Of a stretch of DNA of 64,000 nt, positions 36,290 through 47,745 are shown piece by piece. The first letter of the stretch is position 1. The number at the start of each line of letters is the position of its first letter. This stretch comes from Pontederia crassipes. Its lineage: Eukaryota; Streptophyta; Magnoliopsida; Commelinales; Pontederiaceae. The DNA lies in the NCBI GenBank assembly GCA_030549335.1, contig CM060194.1:20090171-20154170 (forward strand), in the 5' to 3' direction. Below the pieces are notes generated by a model. The model was not told where the DNA came from and did no database searches. It saw nothing but the letters and a program-made list of their open reading frames with translations. The position numbers were made by a program, and so were the translations under genes.

Positions 36290-36880
36290 GCAGGTTCAGG
36301 TGCTAATAAAAAAAAGAGAAAAGTGAGAGGCAAAAATAAATGCAAAGATGTAGCAAGCCTTCCTAGTGGTAAAAAATTGACAATTTATAACAACCGTACA
36401 ATTGGATAAAATCATGTCATTTTCAAGACATTTGGGAAAAATTATTCGTGACCAAAATATATGCCCATTGCGTGTACGTGCATGGAAAGAAATTGGAGAA
36501 ATTGAGAAAGAACACATGTGGTAATGTATCTAGCATATTCAATTTATGTTATTTCATTCGTTATGCAAGTTTATCTAAGATTATTGTACATGCAAATCAA
36601 CTAATTAAATATATGTTTTTTATGTTTCACTTTTCAGGATAAATTCGAGAGTGATGAAATGGACATGCATAAAGAAAATATTTTTGACCATATGAAAGAA
36701 TTATGAAACAAGTGGAGAGATAGCATGCATATCAAGTACGTAAAAGGTAAGACAATTGCAGATGCACTAAAAAATATTCCAGATGGAATAGAAAAGAGAG
36801 ATTGGAATGGTTGGTCAAAAAGTTCTACCATAGCAAAAGTTTTAAGGTTTGTATCAATATGAACTATTAGTATGTTGATA
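36290..36880 (+). pseudogene. En/Spm-type plant transposase fragment (Transposase_24/ptta-like)
   Basis: A basic start, then LPSGKKLTIYNNRTIG, FGKIIRDQNICPLRVRAWKE, and downstream of an intron-like gap KWRDSMHIKYVKGKTIADAL and NIPDGIEKRDWNGW. This order is that of the plant ptta/En-Spm protein family. Stops (TAA after RTIG; TGA before NKWRD) and inconsistent phase across the gap show it is broken. It supports a CACTA origin for the interval that starts at 32912. Confidence 0.68.
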
Positions 36881-36967
36881 AAATGCTTGCATGTATTTAG
36901 TATGTATATTTTTTTAATCAAATTATTATAAATTTAAATAGCATCCTTTGTGATTTGTTAATTTAGG

Positions 36968-37468
36968 AATCAAGTGAGGAATGCTAGAAACATAGCTATT
37001 TCATATCACGTCAATTAGATATTTCTTTTTGTGCGTGTGGTGATAAGGCAATATTACAAACTTCATGGACAAATAATAATCCCGGAAGACGATTTTGGGG
37101 GTGCTCTCATTATCGGGTAAACATTTTCATTGCAATAAGTAATGTATTTTGGTCTTCATTTTTTGTTTCATCAGACGATGTTCATTTTGTGTATAATGTT
37201 CTTCCAGGGTAAGCCCTCGCATAAAGATTGTAATTTTTTTCAGTGGTTCGATCCAACTATGGATGATCGGCATAAGAATATTCTAAGAAGCTTGTTAAAG
37301 GACGATGAAAAAGTTCAAAGACGAAGATCGGATAAATATAGGATCATTTTAATAGGATTGCTAAATAAAATTATCGCCTATGAAGATGTTGCAAGGAGAG
37401 ATAAAATTATGTATTTATTTCTTGGAATGATAATATCATTTGTATTAGTTAAAATAAACTTTCTTTAG
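36968..37468 (+). pseudogene. GRF-type zinc-finger gene fragment (module 2)
   Basis: Two exons joined by a GT-AG intron (37117-37207): CACGDKAILQTSWTNNNPGR then RFWGCSHYR, joined to GKPSHKDCNFFQWFDPTMDD, a charged helix with many Lys/Arg, and a C-terminal hydrophobic stretch (LFLGMIISFVLV). CxCG, NPGRRFWGC, C-x-FFxW-D are the GRF finger zinc ligands and core. The splice sites and finger are intact, so it may still be expressed. I class it as a fragment because no clear start ATG precedes the finger and it lies among broken transposon genes. Confidence 0.65.
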
Positions 37469-38149
37469 TTGCAGGATTTGTAATCCTTAGTTTCCTTTAT
37501 CATTGTTGTTGCTGGATACATTGGACAATGTCAATCACTTGTTTTATTGGACAATGTCAATGCCAATCCTTTATCATTGTTTGTGATTTCCATTCCTCAG
37601 CTTGTGATTTCAAATGAATTGATCAATGTCTGTCAATAGAAATTCATGAAAGCTAAGCATGAAACAGCAATGTCTGTCATAGATCCAGCTTTGGAGTTTC
37701 CTGTCCCTGTACCGAAGCTACGATATAATACATTAAGTCTATTATCATCTTCATCCATCTCGGCCAACTTCAATATGTGCTTCCTTGAAATTAATGACTA
37801 AAGAAAAAGAGAACCATTAACCTTGAAGCATATATCGGCCAACTTCAATATGTGCCATGAAGCATAGAGAAACCACCAAAAGATAGATCATGAGTATGAA
37901 AGAGATCATCCAAATCTTGTATATCTTCTTTGACATCCACTTTCACAAAATAACATGTGTATTCATTCTAGGTTACAACTAATAAGCTAGAACTTGGTTA
38001 CGAAAATACAAAATATAATACAACACAAATATGTTACAACACAAAATAAGTTCCAACATAAATAGATTTCAACATAAATAGGTTCCAACATAAATAAGTT
38101 ACAACATAAGTAGGTTCCAACATAAATAGGTTCCAACATATTACATCAA

Positions 38150-40580
38150 ACATATGACATCCAACATATTATATAAGTCTTCAGTCATGACCTTCATTCT
38201 CAGCACCCTGTCAAATATAAAGATGAATATTAGACTTCCTAAGAGAGTAGTAAATGAAGACGAATTAAACTTTTGTTGTCCTTCCTTTCTCAGAACCTGC
38301 AATAATGGACACTTTCGTTTGTCATGTCCTTTCTTTCCGTATTTCCCGCAACTCCTCTTTCTCGAATCATTCTGTGACATGGAAATTTCCATGCCAGATT
38401 TCATCCTTGCAATATTCTTAGGCCTGCCTTTAGACTTTACACAAAGTGGGTCCCAGATCGTAAATTATAAGTCATGCAGGTTTATGGAGTTTGGTTCACT
38501 AAGTGGTAAGTCAGTAGTGCTAAACTGAGTTGTTTGAAAGTGGCTTGTGCTTGCTCCACTTGCATCTATAGATTCACTCGGCACATGAATTGCACTCATT
38601 TTTAAGATGAGATCATCTATAGTTGGCGGCCCGCATTGTAAATGCGTATATGAAATGAGACACATCGTTTGTACTTTTCATAGATTACTCTGCCAAGATA
38701 ATGCCTGAATGGGTGATATGCTATCACCGGAAGTGGATTGACAAGCATAAATGGCATGTGCTTTTGTGTATCTAGCATTTATAGTCCAGCGATGAAGCAC
38801 ATAATCTTCAGGCAAGAAATTCACACTTTTCTTTTGCAAAATACAGAGAACATGACAGCACAAAATTCCTTCTTGTTCAAACTTTTTGCATGAACATTTT
38901 GCATAAATATTTTTAGCTTTACTAAATTCCACCACATTTTTCCCTCATCAATAGCCCTCACAGGAAAAATAGAGTAGTAAGATCTATTTGTGTCCTTGTA
39001 AATCTTATGCATTGTAAGACTGAAACACTTTGCATATTCTGTCTGAAACTTACAAAATGAAGCATGTGTGTAGATCTTACCTGCATGTTCCTCCAAAGGA
39101 CTATTAACAATGTATGCAGGTTGTGAGTTCATTGTTTGAAAGTCTTCTCGTTCTTCACGTCGACGATGAGTCTGGACAGCTTTTTCATATTGCTCTACAA
39201 AGTGCGAAAGCGAAGTGTGCGCATTGACATAACCATAAAAAAACATTTATACTTTCTGCCCTCTGAGTGGTTCGCATACCTGCAGTAAAGACGTCTTTAT
39301 AATATAAAGAAACTCACTGTTCACGTTTGTTGTACATCACTTCTAACCAATGCCCGTCTCGAATATGAAACTTTTCTTTCAAAGAGAGTCATCCCTCTTC
39401 AAACTCATCTTTTTGTATTTGACGATCCATATAGCCACTTATTGTACTCCTCCTTAAATGTCGATTGTGCATACAAATCCTGTAGATGAGTCATCGCATT
39501 TCTAGCAATATGCCAAGTACAAAAGATGTGTTTCGTGTGTGGGAAAACCTTACGTATGACATTCCCCATCGCGATGTCCTGATTTGTAATGATACATTGT
39601 GGATGTTTTCCAAACATGCATTCAGACCATTGTTCAAACAACCATGTGAAAGTCTCCTCTGTCTCATCTGCAAGTAAAGCACATCCAAATAAGCAAGATC
39701 TTCAATGGTGATTAATTCTTGTGAAAGGTGCAAATAACATTCTTAAATTATTGGTTCGATATGTTGTATCAAATACAACGACGTCACCAAAAGTCAAATA
39801 ACTATCTCTTGACCTACCATCAGCCCAAAAAAAATTCAGAATTGTGCCATCTGCATCAACCTCCCAACTATGAAAGAAACCCGGATCAGAATGTACCCTT
39901 TTTTGAAAATTATAAATAATTTGCAAGCATTCGACAGAGAAAGTACTTTTCTTATGGTTCTCAAATGATAAATACAATTCTGAGTTGTTATAAAAAGTTC
40001 TCCTGACATATTAAGGACTCTGGCAATCTTAGATGGACCCATAGCGAATGCATGTAGATGACCAATAGCTTCTCTAGAAGTTGCGCTGATTTGATTATGT
40101 GATCTTAAGAACTTTACCTTGGAAGGAGTTGTCAAGCAATGACTATGCTCTTCTTGAAATTTTTTTACCTCCCATCATTCATCTTGTCTTAGAACAACAT
40201 ATAGATGAGCATGACAATCGTCTCTAACTTCTCTTCTCTGTGTAAAAGCTTGTGTCTGTTCTTGTCTAATTCTCTTGTGCCCTTGTTTAGAACAAACATA
40301 CTTTACATTGATTACATTCCTTGTAATCTTGTGCCTATGTGAAGTTTATTTTCTCATAGAAAAACTCACTAATTTAGCATACATGTTGTAGTATTTGTAG
40401 GCTTCTTCATCTGTGTCAAATTATATTCCAACATAGGGTTTCGGTAACTCATATGCTTTGACAACAAAATTAACATCTTCTTCAGATTTGTCATGTTTAA
40501 TATCGTCTTCATTTATCCATTCTTCTGTCAATTCTGCCATGTTACTAGCACTATTCTCATCGTCCATGTCCAATTTTACC
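38150..40580 (-). pseudogene. FRS/MULE-type transposase pseudogene (module 2), nearly full length
   Basis: Minus-strand domain order is that of FAR1-RELATED SEQUENCE proteins. An N-terminal FAR1 DNA-binding region (FDTDEEAYKYYNMYAK near 40,400) is followed by a MULE catalytic region (VVFDTTYRTNNL near 39,790; CIITNQDIAMGNVI near 39,590; TKHIFCTWHI), then FFYGYVNAHTSLSHFVEQY, the SWIM zinc finger CSCKKFEQEGILCCH (near 38,880) and a C-terminal zinc knuckle in which the second Cys is Tyr (CGKYGKKGHDKRKC). An in-frame TAA before FDTDEE and several frame changes disable it. The GRF fragment at 36968-37468 converges on it. Confidence 0.85.
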
Positions 40581-41940
40581 TAAAAAATACAAATAAAATC
40601 TCATTAGAAATTCACAAACATGATAAAATTAATGAAGATTTTGCTCACTGTTGCATGATATAATTAAACAAATTGCAAACAAGAATGGTTAAACAAACAT
40701 ATTTACACATGAAAAATAACTCATATCATTTAATTAATCTTGAGATATTTAACTACTTACAAGATAATTAACTACTTGCATGATGAAATTGATTACCTAA
40801 GTACAACATGATCTGTGATCAACTACTTACAATTGAAGGTGATTATTACATAATTATAATGTCACTACTTGGAAAGGTGATTATTACATAATTATAAGGT
40901 GATCAATTAAAAAGTGTTTAACTAATTACACGGTAACCCGACGGCAGGGCGTCGATGTCGTCGATGTCATGCGATGAAGGGGGGCGGCCGCAGTCAGCGG
41001 CGGCGGTGCGTGCGACGAAGGGCGGCGGTGCGTGAGATGAAGGGCGACGGCGGCGGACAAAGGGCGGCGGCGGTGCGTGCGACGAAGGGCGGCAGCATGC
41101 GGGCGTTTTCGTGCGAGCGGGGAGGGCGGCCGGCGACGGATCTGTCGACAAAGACAGGTTGGCCCGAGATTAAAATCGGCAAAGGTACAGAGGACAAAGA
41201 AGAGCGGATCTGTCGGAGAGTACCTCGTGGTCGTCGTCGTCGCGGATCTGGTCGGCCAGCGGTCGAAGAAGAGCGGATCTGGTCATGGTGGTAGCGGATC
41301 TGGTCGGCGGCGGTGGTGGTGGCGCGGATCTGGTCGACGGCGGTCGTGGTGGCGCGGATCGTGTCGCGGCCGGTTGTGGTCGCGCGGACGTCGTCGTCGA
41401 AGATCGCCGGTCGTCGTGCAAGTCGTGGAAGCTCGTCCGATCGTCGTCGCGTGAGGAGGGGAGAAAGAGGGAGAGAGAAAATGAAGGGAGAAAGGGCAGC
41501 CGGTTTTCACTGCGCGGATCTTTTTATCACCACGGTTCACGAACGGCCGGTTCAGCACAGTCGATTCGACGCACGGCTGGTTCACGCGGTTTATTGGGAT
41601 AAAATGACATTTTTTTAGATCTAAAACGGATCGGATGGCATTTTAAATGGGAGAACCCCCACTTTTTCCTTTTGAGATATTTCTGCAATGGATACAGAAG
41701 CGCCCCCGGGAAAGTGTATACATCTGTAGACGACGGAGAGCCACTTTTTGGAATGATCGATTTTATGCTGACAATATGGGCTGTCGCAATTTTGGGGGAT
41801 GGAAAAATATTTATAATATAGTAACAATGGTGTACTGACGGAGAAAATAGCTCTATGTTTTCGCCTTTATCCTATAATATGTTGTAACTTTACTTCCATT
41901 AATGAAACTTTGGGAATGACTACTCTTTCAAAAAAAAATT
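40581..41940. other. GC-rich leader-like stretch with tandem repeats, then poly(A)-ended tail
   Basis: From 40,930 to 41,600 the GC content rises sharply, with reiterated CGGCGG/GGATCTGGTCG words. This contrasts with the AT-rich pseudogene next to it and may be the 5' leader of FRS module 2 or a separate element. Beyond 41,640 a transcript-like stretch ends in a poly(A) run (41,929-41,937) preceded by CTACTCTTTC, as seen at plant L1-type LINE 3' ends; that identity is weak. Confidence 0.35.
41207..41395 (+). repeat. Imperfect tandem repeat around GCGGATCTGGTCG
   Basis: The word gcggatctggtc or a one-base variant recurs at about 41,243, 41,273, 41,294, 41,325 and 41,355, spaced about 21-31 bp and separated by GGTGGTGG/GTCGTGG spacers. 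Confidence 0.7.
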
Positions 41941-43215
41941 ACGAATTTTAAAAAAATGTATGATGATGCCAAATATGAGAACAGATTGAAATTAGTCTTT
42001 TCAGTCTAATAAAGATGTTTAAATCTAATTAAAAATTGCAAGTTAATTACTTAGTATCAAATAAACAAAAGTTTAAATCATATCTACAGCAAATATCAAA
42101 GTCTACAATTTTTCCTTTATTTATCATGCAATTGTATGGTATTTATTTTTAGACATTTGAATAAAGTAATTTAAAGTCCAGTAAATATAGATAAATACAA
42201 ATAGATAACAGAGAATTACATAACCTGGAGCTCAGTCTGATTAAAGTTTCAGTTCTCTCCAACTCCCACATGCTTTGGAAAAGGAAGGTGAAGAAACTGG
42301 CAGGATTCATGCTACAGGAAAAAAAAAAGGAACCATGCTACAGAAAGGATAGTTTCATTAACATATCAACTCAATAACCCTGTCCCAGGTCGAGTATTGG
42401 GGAGACTCTGGATTAGGTTAATGCAAAATAAGAAACTACTCCCAAGTTTTCATGCATATCTCAAACAGCAGCTAAACATTTCTATGTCAATTGGCATATG
42501 CCATAATCCAACTAGAGTCCCTGACATGTACATACTAGATGTTCTCATGCTCCTAGCTTTTACTGTTTCTTTCATGACATGCAAACAGCTATTGACTTGG
42601 ATCATGAAATTATAACAGGATAACAATGATGCACTTTTCGCTAGGCGATCCAGTGCGAAGGGAAACTCTGGGAGAAACACTATGATGTATGAAAGAAAGA
42701 CGCTAAAAAGTAGTTAAATAACCAAAACCAACTTCAAACTCGACCATCTTCACTTGAACCAATTTCCTGTTGGACAACAACATTGATTAACATATATGAC
42801 AAAGGGAAAAGCAATACAAACATAAAAGTTAGTGGTGCTAAAGCCTGTTGGATTTGCAAATGTCCACAGATCCTTCTTCTATGTTTTACAGGTGAACACT
42901 CAACCGGAAGCAACTCCGGAGCCAAGGGCACTAATCAATTATGGCAAAGATGTTCCTTAAGAAACAAAATTCTAATCTAAAAACCGCAGAGAAAATGCAT
43001 ACCACATACATTGTACTTCCTTGTATTTAGAAGTGTCATTCACGAAGAAAATCCAGGCTTTCTTCATACCAAAATAAGTATCTAGAATGTAAGGTCCAGA
43101 AACATAAAAGCACTACTGATCTAAAGCAATTTAGTATAAAATGGAAAGATTGTGCCACAGAATACACAGAAAAAAGGCAAAGGCCCAGAAGTGAGTCCAA
43201 GATTTCAGAAGCTTT

Positions 43216-45258
43216 CTAGGCAAAAGAGCAATTTTCCATCTTTAGGATAATTTTATCAACAGCATTTTCAAGAATATCAAGGGCATCCTTAGACACTGAG
43301 CTCTTTAATGAAAGAGCAATTGCCTTATGGCATACACTTCTATACCTAAATCTCAAAGATGCTTGTCCACCAGAACCAAATATTGCAAGCCATCCACTGG
43401 ATGCTTCTCCGTCCTTAGCATGCTTGGTCCACCTTTTCAGAATGTAATGAGATGGAAGACAAAGAATGTTATTATTATTAAGAACTTTCAATGCGTGCAT
43501 GCACAGAACGCCCATTGACTCAAATCTTTTACAGCTGCACGTGACAGTTGTACTACTAGGGTCAAATTCAACAAGCCCAGTACACTGCTTTTGTGGATTA
43601 GAGACTCTGAAAATATATGTTGTTTGGTTTGAACCAATATGTTCACAAGTACAAGCGAGTTGGCTTTTGTATGCCTGTTCAAAATCCACATAAATAGTTC
43701 TAGTGTAATGTTCAGCTGCTTCAGTTAACATAGGCACTTCGACAAATAAAGCTGGCTTGGTTTGTAGTGTTTCATAATCTTCAAGAATTTCCTTCTCGCG
43801 AAGATGAATTAAAGCCTTCAAGTACTGCATAAGGAATTTTGACAATGGCATTTTCCGGTCAAAATGATACTTGAAAAGATTCTCCATCTTTTCAGCCCAT
43901 TGCTTTGTCATCATGCAAGCAGAAAATGCGCCATTGTGACATGTCACAGCCCATTTCTCTCTAACAGCATACAAGGCTTCAAACCATGGGTTACTAGTAA
44001 GACCAAATTGAGAAATCAAAGTATTCCAACAATTGAGAAAATCATCTTCTGAGCCTTGGTGATAGATGCAATTCTGAAATTCTTTCTGAAAGTTTATATC
44101 TGAGTACGGAAGATTTGCATAGGCACTTTGAAGTAAATGCCATAGGCAAAACTTATGACTTGTGTTCGGAAGAACCCTATTAATTGCCTCTGAAATTGCA
44201 GCACATTTGTCTGAGAAAATAGCTTTTGGTTGCTTCCCAGACATCGCTGACAAAAAAGTTCTAAATAACCAAACAAATGAGTCTATTGATTCATCTAATA
44301 GTATTGCAGCACCAAATACAGTGATTTGCTTATGATGATTTATACCAATAAATGGTGCGAAAGGTAAATCACAACTGCTCATACGATATGATGAATCAAA
44401 TAACACAGCATCACCAAAGTATGTGTAATCAATGATTGACTGCATGTCAGCCCAAAAGCAGTTAGTGAACCTTTCCTTTTCATCAAGTTGTACTGCATAA
44501 AAGAATAAAGGATCCTCTGACTGTTTAACTTTCAGAAAGTCCAAAAGGAATTGTGCATCACTATTTTCCAGGTCTCTAATTCTCTTGGTACTCAAAGACC
44601 TGCAATGGTTCCTTGAAATTCGACCAGAATCTGCAATAAGATGTGCGTTTTCCTGAAAATCATTCAGCTGATCATCCTTTAATACAGAGCTGACATCTGA
44701 TTTTGAGCAGGTAGAACGCTGAACAGGAAGTTTCTTTCTGTGGGACCTTAGCATGTGCGAGTTGTTTGGCCTTGCAAGTGGATGGTTATGTTCATCAACA
44801 AACTTGTTTACGATCCAGATATTGTCATTGTTCACCTTAAACTCAATGCGAGCCACACAATTTGTCCTCTCGATTGGACGTGATCTTTTAGACATATGTG
44901 AACACTGCTCCTTACGAGAGCCTTCATTACTACATACATAGTGCCTATAACGTATACGCCCATCACTTCTTCGAGAAATATGATCTTTTCGAACACTAAA
45001 ACCTTTCTTCTTAGCATATGAATTGTAGAAGTTGTATGCTTCATCTTCAGAGTTGAAAGTCATACCAACTTGAGGCTCAACCCCTGAGCCATACTTGGGA
45101 TAAGTATTTCTTATGCATTCATTAAAGGGAATGGTACTTGTTTCTGCTATCTTGCTAGGACCAGCACTTTCCGCATATGATCCGTCGAAGCAATTTGAAG
45201 GATAAGGTGCCGTAGGAGCAGAATTCTTTGTCAAAGAACATTCTACAGATGCTGACAT
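43216..45258 (-). CDS. FAR1-RELATED SEQUENCE (FRS) protein, intact
   Basis: Transposase-derived nuclear regulator; FHY3/FAR1 members bind DNA and activate phytochrome-A and clock genes, whereas this member's targets are unknown. It is one uninterrupted 680-residue frame. The FAR1 DNA-binding domain is about 66-160, with Cys109, Cys119, Cys134 and the H-x-H pair 157/159 as likely zinc ligands. The MULE transposase domain is about 280-380 (VLFDSSYR with Asp288, IFSDKCAA with Asp350, CLWH at 371-374). The SWIM finger is CSC (574-576) with CMH (586-588). The expected TDQD is SDKC here, so the catalytic set is altered, favouring a domesticated regulator over an active transposase. The frame is free of stops while two related neighbours are broken. 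Introns in the 5' UTR are possible; none seen in the coding part. Confidence 0.9.
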   Translation of the reverse strand: MSASVECSLTKNSAPTAPYPSNCFDGSYAESAGPSKIAETSTIPFNECIRNTYPKYGSGVEPQVGMTFNSEDEAYNFYNSYAKKKGFSVRKDHISRRSDGRIRYRHYVCSNEGSRKEQCSHMSKRSRPIERTNCVARIEFKVNNDNIWIVNKFVDEHNHPLARPNNSHMLRSHRKKLPVQRSTCSKSDVSSVLKDDQLNDFQENAHLIADSGRISRNHCRSLSTKRIRDLENSDAQFLLDFLKVKQSEDPLFFYAVQLDEKERFTNCFWADMQSIIDYTYFGDAVLFDSSYRMSSCDLPFAPFIGINHHKQITVFGAAILLDESIDSFVWLFRTFLSAMSGKQPKAIFSDKCAAISEAINRVLPNTSHKFCLWHLLQSAYANLPYSDINFQKEFQNCIYHQGSEDDFLNCWNTLISQFGLTSNPWFEALYAVREKWAVTCHNGAFSACMMTKQWAEKMENLFKYHFDRKMPLSKFLMQYLKALIHLREKEILEDYETLQTKPALFVEVPMLTEAAEHYTRTIYVDFEQAYKSQLACTCEHIGSNQTTYIFRVSNPQKQCTGLVEFDPSSTTVTCSCKRFESMGVLCMHALKVLNNNNILCLPSHYILKRWTKHAKDGEASSGWLAIFGSGGQASLRFRYRSVCHKAIALSLKSSVSKDALDILENAVDKIILKMENCSFA

Positions 45259-45613
45259 TTTATCTGGACCTCATGCACTTTCTTTTATGTAAGCGCATAA
45301 TCATCAAATTTAATGCAAGCAGCCACAACCTGATAAATTATGAAAGCAAGTAGAAACACATGTACTTAAACCTGTAAACCTTGAAAGCGATCGCAACATA
45401 AAAGAAAATTATTTCTCTACCACAAGCAATCCGCATAGGCAGAGTAATGAAGGAATATAAGAAGTAACTCAAGAGTTTCCGAAGGTGGTGACAGCATCTG
45501 TAGCATAAAATTGGAGAGAAATACAAGAACAGAAATGGCATGCAATGTTGTCAAACACGTAAAACGGATGACACAGAGGGCCCGGAAAAAGTAAATCGTG
45601 AACACACACGGCC

Positions 45614-46349
45614 GATTCAACCAGATTATTTTTTAATATATTAATTAGCACAAAACTGAATATAATATTATAACTTCTAAGTACTCTTGTAGTTGTAAAT
45701 GTTCCAGCACTTCCACCTTCAGGCGCATTTGTGTTTCCAACTCCTGAACCCGAACCAGATGCCATTTTCCTTTACCTAAATCTGTGACTGTAACAACTAA
45801 CACATTTGTGACATTCTATACAAGCATACAACAAACAAAACCTAATTCAAACCTAATTAAACATGCACTTGTGTAATCCTAACACCTAACTTAAAGTTTT
45901 AAACAGGGTTTAAACATGCCCAGACCTCAGTGTCCGCTTCCCAGCTACACTGCGCGTGCAAGGGCGACCTCGGCGCCTCCAGATTCAACCAGATTATTTT
46001 TTAATATATTAATTAGCACGAAACTGAACAAAATATTATAATTTCTAAGTACTCTTATAGTTGTAGATGTTCCAGCACTTCCACCTTGAGGCGCATTTGT
46101 GTTTCCAACCCCTGAACCCGAACCAGATGCCATTTTCCTTTACCTAAATCTGTGACTGTAACAACTAACACATTTGTAACATTTTATACAAGCATACAAC
46201 AATAAAAACCTAATTCAAACCTAATTAAATATGCACTTATATAATCCTAATTCCTAACTTGAAGTTTTAAACAGGGTTTGAACATGCACAGACATCGGTG
46301 CCGGCTTCCCAGCTACACTGCGAGAGCAGGGGGACCTCGGCGCCTCTCG
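45614..46349. repeat. 368-bp tandem duplication upstream of the FRS gene
   Basis: Copies at 45614-45981 and 45982-46349 are colinear and highly similar, starting gattcaaccagattatttt and ending in GC-rich cggcgcctc-type sequence. Each carries the same minus-strand start of a frame, MASGSGSGVGNTNAPxGGSA (45765 and 46133), which soon runs into non-conserved sequence. The frame is short and Ser/Gly-rich; no function can be assigned. Confidence 0.88.
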
Positions 46350-46735
46350 GAGCCTCCATGCTCGCGAGCAGGGAGCCCTGCGTTACTTCCTGTGAGCTGA
46401 GGCCGGGAGCAGGGAGACAACAACGCAGTCGTCTCAGCGAGCAGGGAGGCTCACCTGCGCGCTGAGGTCGCGAGCAGGGAGGCCGGGGCCAGAACAGAAT
46501 GGCGCCGTGCGACAGAAAAAAATGGCGACAGCGAGAGACACAGAGATTGAGCGAGGGAGGAGTAGGGGAGTACCGGCGATCCACGGCGAGCGGCGTCAGC
46601 GGCAGGCGGCAATACACGGCGGCAGGCGGCAGCACACGGCGGCAGGCGGCAGCACACGGCGGCAGGCAGAGATAACTAGGGCATCATCTTCTTTTTCTTT
46701 CTTAATGGCAGGGAAGAGGTAATTAGTGCTGAACG
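46350..46735. other. GC-rich island with 20-bp tandem repeats
   Basis: ggcggcaggcggcagcacac is repeated about three times (46,610-46,670) within a GC-rich block that also has agcaggga repeats. It lies upstream of the minus-strand FRS gene and could be its distal promoter or first leader exon; this is inference. Confidence 0.45.
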
Positions 46736-47599
46736 ATCCCCCGATCTGATTTCCGGTAATGAGTCACAATGATCGAGCACGTTTCTCAGGGGTAAAATCA
46801 TAGAATTCTATGAGTGGGAGGCGATTTGGACAACATTGACATGGGTCTTATAATACGAGTTTAGGCCCTTTCTATGCTATTAATTGAACAAATATGATTT
46901 GGCTCTGCATTATTAGAGGTTTGACAAGCGGTTAAGTAGCAAATAATAGATTAATTAACGGATATGATTAGTGATTAAAGGTTATAATAAAGTATTAATT
47001 GTGAAATTATTTTTTATTTATTGTTAACGTATAAATAATTTATAATTAATTAAGCATGAATATAAAAAGAAATATAGTTAAATTATTATAAAATAAAAAA
47101 TGAGAAGATAATAAGATAAGTTAGAAAGAAAAAATGTATTTGAATAAAGATAAAATTGAAAAATTTATAAAATACTAACCTCTAAACATTAACTATTAGT
47201 TGAAATAGTTTTTCAATATTTTCATATGAAACGTCAAATGCTATTTATTTTTATCATTTATCAAATAAAAAAATTAATGTTTGAACCGTTAAATACCACT
47301 TGAAATGTTAATATTAACATTGTCAAACAGGGTCTAAGCATCATTCATAACAAATGACTTAAGTTATACGACACACACTTGAACTTCTGTCCGAACTCAA
47401 TTAAATAGGATCGAATAAACTACTTAATCTTTCTATTTTTTTACTATTTTACTTTTTTATTTAATATAAAAATAGTATTTATTATTTTTTTAAAAGCATA
47501 AAATAACTTATTTAAATATTATTTCTGTATTTAAAATATTTTATTTCAAATTTTAAAAAAATTCAAATCAAATATAGACTTTAAGTTTAAATAACATAA
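46736..47599. other. AT-rich spacer
   Basis: Very AT-rich; no gene-like frame or element termini recognised before the hAT-MITE relic at 47.6 kb. Confidence 0.5.
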
Positions 47600-47745
47600 A
47601 AAAGTAGGTCGGGTCGGGTCAATTCGAGTTGGAAAAATTCAACCTATACCTAACCCGTCATCGGAGCTGACCCGACACAATCCAAATTAAGTTGGATCGG
47701 ATAGTCGATTTTACTAAATCGATCCGATTCAATGAACACCTTCGG
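47600..47745. mobile_element. Relic of the 6.45-kb hAT MITE family
   Basis: GGTCGGGTCGGGTC, GAGTTGGAAAAATTCAACC, and GATCCGATTCAATGAACACC recapitulate the arm of the intron-8 element (6457-6822) in the other orientation, next to a similar AT-rich core at 47,430-47,600. The terminal GTGAACACCCCTA is degenerate. Confidence 0.6.

Noticed and set aside
37142..37207. N-terminal part of a single frame running into the GRF exon
   Set aside because: It is intronic: joining the exon ending at 37116 to the one starting at 37208 restores the GRF finger.
41640..41940. L1-type LINE 3' end
   Set aside because: Poly(A) and preceding sequence are suggestive, but no coding remnant or target duplication could be seen, so it is not called as an element.
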